DNA of 64,000 nucleotides. Source: JAFLCL01 sp964502175. Its GTDB lineage: Bacteria > Myxococcota_A > Polyangia > Polyangiales > Sandaracinaceae. Both the position numbers and the translations under genes were made by a program. The notes below the pieces were generated by a model, which was not told the origin of the DNA, ran no database searches, and saw only the letters and a list, made by a program, of their open reading frames with translations. How positions within the stretch are numbered: position 1 is the first letter of the stretch; each line of letters starts with the position of its first letter. The stretch spans positions 1 to 64,000 of the forward strand of contig CAZCVE010000031.1 of the NCBI GenBank assembly GCA_964502175.1, in the 5' to 3' direction. Of the stretch, positions 9,950 to 16,901 are shown one piece after another.

Positions 9950-11104
9950 ATGCGAATCACTTGGGCCATCGCGTTCGGCGCGCTCGGTCTCCTCGGCTGC
10001 GGTGATCCCGCGCCGTCCGACGACGCGGGTCGTGCGACCGAGAACGACGCGTACGTCGCGCCCGCGGCGGATGCGAACGTCGACGCGTTCTTCGTGCCCA
10101 TCGATCCCACCTCGGGGCCGCCTGCGGGCAATCCGATGGGGACGTGCACGATCCCAGCGGAGGGCGCGCTCGCGGACGTGTCTTCGCCTCGCACCGTCGT
10201 CGGCGACGGGACGGCGGCGAGCTGCACGAGCGATGCGTTCGTCGACGCCGTCGCGCTCGGCGGCGTGATCACCTTCGCGTGCGGCAGCGCGCCCGTGACC
10301 ATCACGCTCACGCGCACCGCGAAGGTCTTCAACGACACCGGCCCCGACATCGTCATCGACGGCGGCGGGCTCGTCACGCTCAGCGGCGGCGGTGAGCGAC
10401 GCATCCTCTACATGAACACGTGCGACGAGACGCAGCGGTGGACGACGTCGCACTGCAACGATCAGGACCACCCGCGCCTCACCGTGCAGAACCTCACGTT
10501 CGTCGACGCCGACTCGCGCGGTGAAGACGAGTACGACGGCGGTGGCGCGATCTGGGCGCGCGGTGGACAGCTGCGCGTGATCAACAGCCGCTTCTTCCGG
10601 AACCGCTGCGCAGACACGGGGCCCGACGTGGGCGGCGCAGGCATCCGCGTGTTCGATCAGTTCGAGGATCGCGCCGTGTTCGTGGTGAACAGCACGTTCG
10701 GCGGCGCCGAGGGCTACGGCAACTCGTGCAGCAACGGCGGCGGCATCTCGAGCATCGGTGTGTCGTGGACGATCGTGAACAGCCTGTTCACGCACAACCA
10801 CGCGATCGGCATGGGCGGCAACCCCACGATGCCGGGCACGCCGGGCGGCGGCAGCGGCGGCGCGATCTACAACGACGGAAACGAGATGACGCTCTCGCTC
10901 TGCGGCACGCGCCTCGAAGACAACGACGTCGTGCAGCACGGCAGCGGGATCTTCTTCGTCACGAACAACCGCACCGGTGACATCCGCCTCGATCGCTCGG
11001 CCCTGCGACGCAACACAGGCGGGACCTGGTACGCGGTGCGTCCGCAGATCTCGTCGCACGACGACACGCCGATCGAGGTGATCGACACGGTGTTCGAAGA
11101 CTGA
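9950..11104 (+). CDS. Lipoprotein with right-handed beta-helix domain
   Basis: This 384-residue protein starts at ATG 9950. A signal peptide (MRITWAIAFGALGLLGC) ends in lipobox LLGC, with Cys17 the predicted lipid site. An Asp/Ala-rich linker precedes a beta-helix of the polymorphic outer-membrane/pectate-lyase-like type. That domain has repeated N-S/N-F turns such as LTVQNLTFVDA, LRVINSRFF, FVVNSTFGG and WTIVNSLFTHN, plus GGAI and Gly-rich loops. Such proteins are typical surface-exposed lipoproteins. No catalytic function can be claimed. Its stop overlaps the next ATG by one base, so it is probably cotranscribed with the TMTC-like gene. Confidence 0.8.
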   Translation: MRITWAIAFGALGLLGCGDPAPSDDAGRATENDAYVAPAADANVDAFFVPIDPTSGPPAGNPMGTCTIPAEGALADVSSPRTVVGDGTAASCTSDAFVDAVALGGVITFACGSAPVTITLTRTAKVFNDTGPDIVIDGGGLVTLSGGGERRILYMNTCDETQRWTTSHCNDQDHPRLTVQNLTFVDADSRGEDEYDGGGAIWARGGQLRVINSRFFRNRCADTGPDVGGAGIRVFDQFEDRAVFVVNSTFGGAEGYGNSCSNGGGISSIGVSWTIVNSLFTHNHAIGMGGNPTMPGTPGGGSGGAIYNDGNEMTLSLCGTRLEDNDVVQHGSGIFFVTNNRTGDIRLDRSALRRNTGGTWYAVRPQISSHDDTPIEVIDTVFED

Positions 11105-12945
11105 TGGCGAAGAAGAAGGCTCTCGCCATCGGGCCCCGCGCCACCGGGCCCAGCACCGCTGACCCACCCCCTGCCCCTCCCGCTGACGGGAGGGGTGCCC
11201 GAGCGTCGAGGGCGAGCACCGCCGACCCACCCCCGGCCTCGGTCCCCGCCCCAACGTCCCCCAGCACACTCCCCTCCCGCACGCGGGAGGGGCCGGGGGA
11301 GGCGACGCGAGAGCCACTAGGGAGCACGGCAACCTGGTGGACGCTGACCTTCGCGACGGTCGCGGTCGTCTTCGGCCACACGATCGAGGGCGACTGGCTC
11401 TGGGATGACGAGGCGCTCGCGCTCGCACCTCGCCTGATGCGCGGCCTCGACGGTCTCGCGCGCATCTGGTCGGGTGACGGAACGCTCGACTACTTCCCGC
11501 TCACGTCGACGACGTTCTGGATCGAGCACCAGCTGTCGGACGGCCCGCTCGTGCCGCGCGTCGACAACCTCATGCTGCACGCGGTGGGCGCGTGTCTGAT
11601 CGGCTCTCTCGCGGTGCGGCTGCGCGTGCCGCACGGTCGATTCGCCGGTCTGCTCTTCGCCGTACATCCGCTCGTCGTGAGCTCGGCGGCGTGGGTGTCC
11701 GAGCGCAAGAACACGCTGAGCCTGTGCCTCGGCGTGGCGTCGCTGATCGTCGCGCTGCCGGCGGACCGCCCGTGGCCGACGCGACGTGAGCTCGCGATCT
11801 CCGTCGCGCTCTTCGTGCTGGCGCTGCTCGCAAAGACGCAGCTCGTCGGTCTGCCGCTCGTGCTCGCGATGTGTCTCTGGCTGCGAGGGACACCGCCGCG
11901 CGACGCGTGGTTCGCGATCGCAACGATGCTCGGGTGCGCGCTCGGTCTCGGGCTCGTCACCATCGCATTCCAAGACGCCGTCCCGCAGGCCGACGCAGGC
12001 AGCGCGCTCGTTCGCGTGGTGCGCGCCGCCGACTCCGTCGCGTTCCAGCTCGCGCACACCGCGTGGCCCTCGGGGCTCGCGATGATCTACGCGCGAGACG
12101 CGGTGAGCGGCGTCGGCGCGCGCGGGTGGGTCGCGCTGCTCGTGCTGATCGTGGCGGTCATCGCGCTCGCGTGGGCGAGCAGCACGAAGGAGCGCGCGCG
12201 GTGGGCGCGGCCCGTGCTGGTGATGCTCGCTTGCTACGTCGTGTTGCTCGCGCCGACGCTGGGCCTGCTCGACATGTCGTTCATGCGCTTCGCGTTCGTG
12301 GCCGATCACTTCGGCTACGCCGCGCTGCCTGTCGTGCTCGTGGGCTTGGTGCTGTCGACGTCGTTCTTGCCTCGGCAGGCCGCGCTCGCCGCGCTCTCGA
12401 TCGTGTGCGTGGTGCTCGGCCTCGCGAGCCGCGATCACACGAGCGCGTTCACGTCGCTCCGCGCGCTGTGGACGCAGAACGTCGAGGTGGCGCCGCGCGC
12501 AGGAGCAGCGCACGGAAACCTCGCGCTCGCGCTGCAAGAAGACGGCGAGACACGTCCTGCGCTGCGCGAAGCCCGCGAGGCAGTGCGCCTCTCACCCGAA
12601 GACGCGGAGATGCACTGCTTCCTCGGGGTGGTGCTGCTGCAGCAGATGGCCGTACCCGAGGCGCAGCGTGAGCTGGAGATCGCGCTCGCATTCGATCCGG
12701 AGCTGGCGCGCGCGCACAACAACCTGGCTTCGGCGCTCGTGGTGCAGGGCCGCGTGGACGATGGGATCCGGCACTTGCGAACAGCGCTGGAGCTCGAGCC
12801 GCACTACGCGCTGGGGCACATGAACCTCGCGCGGTTGCTGGCGTCGCGGGGGGAGATGGAGGAGGCGCTTCGTGAGCAGGAGATGGCGATCGGGCTGGAT
12901 GCTTCGATGAGTGATGTCGCGTTGGTTCCGCCGGAAGGTCGGTGA
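11104..12945 (+). CDS. TMTC-like polytopic membrane protein with C-terminal TPRs
   Basis: This is a 613-residue protein. Residues 1-75 are a Pro/Ala-rich, repeat-derived leader with no homology signal. Residues 76-450 contain about ten membrane helices and a luminal-type DDEAL acidic motif (WLWDDEALALAP near 99-110). That is the arrangement of GT-C-type TMTC/DUF1736 proteins, which are related to dolichol-phosphate-mannose O-mannosyltransferases. Residues 455-600 are four TPR repeats (AHGNLALALQEDGETRPALR, then AHNNLASALVVQGRVDDGI and GHMNLARLLASRGEMEEAL). It may be a glycosyltransferase that modifies envelope proteins such as the coupled upstream lipoprotein, but this is inference. The true start could lie after the repeat-derived part. 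Confidence 0.8.
   Translation: MAKKKALAIGPRATGPSTADPPPAPPADGRGARASRASTADPPPASVPAPTSPSTLPSRTREGPGEATREPLGSTATWWTLTFATVAVVFGHTIEGDWLWDDEALALAPRLMRGLDGLARIWSGDGTLDYFPLTSTTFWIEHQLSDGPLVPRVDNLMLHAVGACLIGSLAVRLRVPHGRFAGLLFAVHPLVVSSAAWVSERKNTLSLCLGVASLIVALPADRPWPTRRELAISVALFVLALLAKTQLVGLPLVLAMCLWLRGTPPRDAWFAIATMLGCALGLGLVTIAFQDAVPQADAGSALVRVVRAADSVAFQLAHTAWPSGLAMIYARDAVSGVGARGWVALLVLIVAVIALAWASSTKERARWARPVLVMLACYVVLLAPTLGLLDMSFMRFAFVADHFGYAALPVVLVGLVLSTSFLPRQAALAALSIVCVVLGLASRDHTSAFTSLRALWTQNVEVAPRAGAAHGNLALALQEDGETRPALREAREAVRLSPEDAEMHCFLGVVLLQQMAVPEAQRELEIALAFDPELARAHNNLASALVVQGRVDDGIRHLRTALELEPHYALGHMNLARLLASRGEMEEALREQEMAIGLDASMSDVALVPPEGR
11174..11292 (+). repeat. Two REP-like palindromes inside a coding region
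   Basis: CCCCTCCCG-CTGA-CGGGAGGGG (11174-11195) and CCCCTCCCGC-AC-GCGGGAGGGG (11271-11292) are perfect hairpins 97 bp apart within codons 25-65 of the TMTC-like gene. Between them GAGCGTCGAGGG is the reverse complement of the CCCTCGACGCT core of the 117-bp repeat at 9597, so both belong to one dispersed repeat family. Confidence 0.75.
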
Positions 12946-13246
12946 GGACGGTCGTCGCGATCGTGGGGCTCGCGGACACTGCGCTTCGAGTGGGGCGACG
13001 GGGTGAGGGTTCCTCCGCGCCGCAGTCCTCGTCGCCGCGCCTTCCTGCGCGGCGCCTGCGGGCGGCACTACGTCACCCCCACCCCGACGCCCCGTTCGGT
13101 CTCTCTTCGAAGGTGATTCGGCAGGTCTGCGCGACTTGGGACCCGAACTGTGTGCTCGGAACGAGGTCGATTGGTAGGGGCGCGCCCGTTCCGCTCGGCG
13201 CGGAACGTTCGCGGTGCTCACAGGCCAATCATGCGGGTGGAGAGCC
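12946..13246. other. Intergenic region between convergent genes
   Basis: This is 301 bp of very G+C-rich sequence between the stops of two convergent genes. CGACGGGGTGAGGG near 12994 and GTCACCCCCACCCCG near 13072 form an imperfect long inverted repeat. I see no gene, tRNA or clear terminator. Confidence 0.5.
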
Positions 13247-14440
13247 TCAACGCTCTCCGCGATCCCCCGAGGTCTCCTTCTCCTGCGTCACGCCGAGTCG
13301 CTCGGCGAGCTTCGCTTCCGCGCGACGCTTCGACGCGAAGCGCTTGAGGCTCTCTTCGGTCACGAGGCCCACGGCGGGGCCGTCTCCGCGCTCGACCTGC
13401 GGGGGGAGGTCGGCGTCGCGGGCGCGTCGAGGGAGGGCGCGGCGTTGCTCGTGCGCGCGCTGCCACGCGGGGTAGTCGAAGTTGCCCGGGGTGATGGCGG
13501 GATCTTCGCCGTCGGTCATCACGCGGCGCACGATCGGCTCGCGCGGGACGAACACGGGGGCGAGCTCGCCGGGGTCGTAGGCGTTGCCGCGATCGAAGAG
13601 GCCGCCGCAGATCGAGCGCAGCGAGCACGAGGTGCAGCGGTCGGCGTACACGTGCTCCCAGTCGGTCTGGCGCACGGTCTGTTTGTCGTCGAGGAAGTGA
13701 ACGACGCGCTCTTCCCCCTTCACGATCTTGCGGGTCTCGGTGCTCGCGTGCGCGAAGTCGGTCATGTAGCAGAGCGGCACGCGCTCGACGCGGTACGTGC
13801 GCCCCGACTTCTCGAGGAACGTGAGCGCGCGGTGGAGCGAGAGCTCGAAGTCACCGAGGCGCGGGGTGAGCTCCGCTTGGTTCACCTCGGCGCGGCCCAT
13901 CGAGGGGTCGAGGTTGTTCCACACGAAGTGGCGCACCCAGGGCGCGCGCTCGGTGATCACGCGCACGTTCTCGTCGAGGTGATCGGCGTTGAGCTTGTTG
14001 ATCACGCAGTTGACGTTGATCTCGATGCCCGCCTCGTGCGCCGCATCGAGCGCAGCGAACGCGCGCTCGAGCGTGCCGTCGATGCCGCGGAGCTTGCTCT
14101 CGATCGCAGGTCGCACCGAGTAGATCGAGACGTGCGCGATGGAGAGGCCCGCGTCGCCGAGCGCCTGCGCGAGCGCGCGGTCGCCGAGCTTCCAACCGTT
14201 CGTGATCATGCGGACGTGGAGGCCGCGCTCTCTCGCGTAGCGCGCGATGTCCGGCAGCTGCGGGTGCAGCGTGGGCTCGCCGCCGGTGAGGACCACGCCG
14301 AAGTAGTCGCGCGCGACGAGGTCGTCGACGAGCACCTTCATCGTCTCGAGCGTGTGCTCGTACGGTGACGTCGGGTTCGAACAGAACCCGCAGAAGTGGT
14401 TGCAGTGCCTGACGACCTGCAGGTAGCCGATGTTGGCCAC
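13247..14440 (-). CDS. Radical SAM protein with SPASM-like C-terminus
   Basis: I chose GTG 14440 so that the protein begins VANIGYLQVVRHC; an in-frame GTG at 14461 adds seven residues. The [4Fe-4S]-binding motif is CNHFCGFC (CX3CX2C), followed by GGEPTLHP, the usual radical-SAM glycine motif. A second Cys cluster, CTSCSLRSICGG (around residue 290), plus upstream VPLCYM suggests an auxiliary cluster of the SPASM/twitch type. The tail is basic and low-complexity. Related enzymes modify peptides or act in cofactor pathways; the substrate cannot be deduced. It is transcribed alone, away from the gene at 14533. Confidence 0.88.
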   Translation of the reverse strand: MANIGYLQVVRHCNHFCGFCSNPTSPYEHTLETMKVLVDDLVARDYFGVVLTGGEPTLHPQLPDIARYARERGLHVRMITNGWKLGDRALAQALGDAGLSIAHVSIYSVRPAIESKLRGIDGTLERAFAALDAAHEAGIEINVNCVINKLNADHLDENVRVITERAPWVRHFVWNNLDPSMGRAEVNQAELTPRLGDFELSLHRALTFLEKSGRTYRVERVPLCYMTDFAHASTETRKIVKGEERVVHFLDDKQTVRQTDWEHVYADRCTSCSLRSICGGLFDRGNAYDPGELAPVFVPREPIVRRVMTDGEDPAITPGNFDYPAWQRAHEQRRALPRRARDADLPPQVERGDGPAVGLVTEESLKRFASKRRAEAKLAERLGVTQEKETSGDRGER

Positions 14441-14532
14441 ACAACGAGCATAGCGGATCACGTCGACCGACGGCGCGCGGACGCCAGCCCGCTCGCTCGA
14501 CCGATCGCGGCGACTCCTCGACCCTCCCCTTC

Positions 14533-15117
14533 GTGCGCACTGAGGGAAGACGTTCGTCGAGAGGCCTCGCGACGCTCGTGGGCTTCACTGCGATCACCAG
14601 CGCGAGCTGCGCGACGACGCCGACGGCGTACCCGGCGCTCACGTGTGACCCCGACGCGGCGGGCGAGATGGCGTTCGGCTACCAGCGCGGTGGCGCGTTC
14701 TTTCCGTCACGCGGCACGGAAGCGAACGGCACGGACTTCCTCTTCGTCGACGGCGCATGTCGCTACTGGGCCGGCGGGGGATCGCGGGTGATCACGGGGA
14801 CGCTCAGCGGTGATGAGGTCACGGCGATCAACGCGGAGCTCATGACCGCCGATTGGCCGAGCGTCGACGGCGAGCACGTCGAAGGGTGCTGCGACGACGA
14901 GTCGATCGGATTGGCGCGCGATGGCATTCGCGCGAGCCGTTACAACCACGCGACGGCCAGCGCGACGCTTCAAGAGCTCCAGCGGACGGCGAGCCGATGG
15001 TCCGAGTGGCTCAGGACCACGGGCAGTCGCGTGGCGCCCGAGGCCCCGCTCCGGCTCGAGATGGAGCGCGTGAGGCCGACCCTCGAGGAAGCGCGCTCTC
15101 ATCGCGTGGGGAATTGA
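14533..15117 (+). CDS. Hypothetical lipoprotein
   Basis: This 194-residue protein starts at GTG 14533. A basic N-terminus (MRTEGRRSSRG) and hydrophobic segment end in SASC, a plausible lipobox at Cys26. The mature part contains CRYWAGGG and a central CCDDES motif, with no domain I recognise. It is divergent from the radical SAM gene (92 bp apart), so the two may share a promoter region. The 210 bp after it hold no gene I can support. Confidence 0.6.
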   Translation: MRTEGRRSSRGLATLVGFTAITSASCATTPTAYPALTCDPDAAGEMAFGYQRGGAFFPSRGTEANGTDFLFVDGACRYWAGGGSRVITGTLSGDEVTAINAELMTADWPSVDGEHVEGCCDDESIGLARDGIRASRYNHATASATLQELQRTASRWSEWLRTTGSRVAPEAPLRLEMERVRPTLEEARSHRVGN

Positions 15118-15327
15118 GGACCACCCTCGACAGGCGTGGTGTCGGCGGGCCCCACCGCTTCGCGCCCCCAGCGGTGTCCGGTCGAGCGAACACCGGGCCG
15201 CTGGCGCGATCGGCCACGAAACGGGGCTCTTGGCCGGGATCCCCACGAATCGTGAGGTTCCGAGGGGCGACGATGGCAGGCATGTTCTCTGCTGTACGGA
15301 GACTGCTCGCAAGAGCCGGAGGTCTGG

Positions 15328-16305
15328 ATGCGTCGTGTCCTCGTCTCGCTCGCCGTCCCCGTCGCGCTCGCCACCCTCGCGCTGGCCGCGTGTGAGCCCA
15401 ACGTCATCGGACGGCGCCGCCCCGCGGCGGAGCTCGACTCGTACTGCGAGATCACCGCGACGCCGGGCCTGGTCCGCTTCGACGGCGAGGTCGCCACGAT
15501 CTGCGAGGCCGGCAGCTGCATGGTGGCGCGCGTGAGCGGAGGCACCGCCTCGCCGCTGTCCGTGAGCCGCGCCGCGATGGGCTTCGGCGTGTCGCGCGGA
15601 CGGACCGTGATCCTCCACGACGATGGTCGCCTCACGATCCTCGAGGGTCGCGAAGAGATCGAGCTCGCGAGCTGGGCCGCCGACGTGTCGGTCGAAGACG
15701 ATCGCGACCACGTGGTGTTCGTGGGACTGCGCGAGGCGGACACCGGCTTCGGCGAGGACACCGAAGATCCGGAGACCGGCGAGGTCACGACCGTCGAGGG
15801 CACCACGCTCGTGAGCTCGCCGTCGATGGGCACGCGCGTCGTGCGCCTCGACCTCGACACGGCTGAGCTCGTCGAGCTCGTCGACGATCCGATGGCGGGC
15901 ACGCCGATCGCGATCCCGGGCTCGGACGACATCCTCTACGTGGGCGCGCCCGATGGTGTCGCCGCGATCCTGCGCGTGTCGGCCGGAGGCGCGCCGCGTC
16001 AGCTCACCAACGTGGGCATCACCGACGTTGGGCAAGACTTCGTGCCCGTGCCGCTCTACGAGCACGCGTTCGCGGGCAGCAGGCTCGTGTTCTCGGTGAT
16101 CGAGACGGCCATCGACACGAGCGAGATCGATGGCCCGATGCCCGGCTCGATCTGGGCCGTCGACATCGAGACGGGTGAGGCCGAGCTGCTCGGCGAAGGA
16201 CGCTTCCCGAGCGCGGGCGGCGGCAGCACCGAAGTGATCGCCGCGGTCGACGACACGCCGGGCGGTGGATGCGCGACGAGCTACGGCAACACGGAGGGCG
16301 CGTGA
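15328..16305 (+). CDS. Secreted lipoprotein, beta-propeller-like
   Basis: This 325-residue protein has a clear lipoprotein signal (MRRVLVSLAVPVALATLALA then AC, Cys22). The mature part is made of short beta-strand units such as VSRAAMGFGVSRGRTVILHD, DGRLTILEGREE and TRVVRLDLDTAELVELVDD. This suggests a TolB/WD40-like propeller used for surface display or binding. It is the first gene of a coupled set: the GTG of the next gene overlaps its stop. Confidence 0.7.
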   Translation: MRRVLVSLAVPVALATLALAACEPNVIGRRRPAAELDSYCEITATPGLVRFDGEVATICEAGSCMVARVSGGTASPLSVSRAAMGFGVSRGRTVILHDDGRLTILEGREEIELASWAADVSVEDDRDHVVFVGLREADTGFGEDTEDPETGEVTTVEGTTLVSSPSMGTRVVRLDLDTAELVELVDDPMAGTPIAIPGSDDILYVGAPDGVAAILRVSAGGAPRQLTNVGITDVGQDFVPVPLYEHAFAGSRLVFSVIETAIDTSEIDGPMPGSIWAVDIETGEAELLGEGRFPSAGGGSTEVIAAVDDTPGGGCATSYGNTEGA

Positions 16306-16901
16306 TCAACACGAGCACGAGGACGCGACTCGCGTGCATCGCAGCGCTGACCCATGGCGCGCTGGCAGGTGCCTCACTCGCGGGATGCGACGCGAGCGAG
16401 GCGCCGAGCGCGCGCACCGAAGCCCTCGACGAGACGACGCCGAGCGAGACGCCCGAGGTGATCGCGCCGCCCGCGCACGCCGCGCTCCCGAGCTGGGTCC
16501 CTGCGTCGCTCACGGAGTCGATCGAGAGCTCCCGCTTGCCCGCGATGCTGCCGCGCGAGCCCGCGGTGAGCAGCGCGGCCCTCGCGACGGGCACCGTGCT
16601 GCACATGGATCGCTGGGTCTCGACGCGCATCGAGACCTCCACGTACATCGCGACGATCTTCGGCACCGACGCGCACCACGAGCCGCCGCGCGGCGCGCGG
16701 GCCGAGCTTCCCGCTCCCGATCGCACCGTGCGCGGTGAGGCTGCGTACGCCTACGAGAACGAAGGCCTCTACTACGCGCAGTGGTCCGAAGACGGGATCG
16801 CGTGGGAGGTCGAGATCGACTGCCTCGGGGGCACGTGCGACGGCGTCGGCCTCGCGACCACGATCGCCGAGAGCCTCGAGCCGGTCGGAGGTGAGCGATG
16901 A
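16302..16901 (+). CDS. Hypothetical lipoprotein
   Basis: I chose GTG 16302, which overlaps the preceding stop (GTGA) and starts just before a signal peptide ending in SLAGC. This gives 199 residues. The mature protein has a Thr/Glu/Pro-rich spacer and a C-terminal part with EIDCLGGTCDGVGLATTIAE, which holds two Cys that could form a disulphide. No family is recognised. Its stop overlaps the ATG of the M23-like gene, so the three genes 15328-19807 form one operon. Confidence 0.65.
   Translation: MINTSTRTRLACIAALTHGALAGASLAGCDASEAPSARTEALDETTPSETPEVIAPPAHAALPSWVPASLTESIESSRLPAMLPREPAVSSAALATGTVLHMDRWVSTRIETSTYIATIFGTDAHHEPPRGARAELPAPDRTVRGEAAYAYENEGLYYAQWSEDGIAWEVEIDCLGGTCDGVGLATTIAESLEPVGGER

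Noticed and set aside
12946..13246. Small gene between two convergent genes
   Set aside because: Frames are short, rich in Arg/Pro and lack any ribosome site; only a weak inverted repeat is seen.
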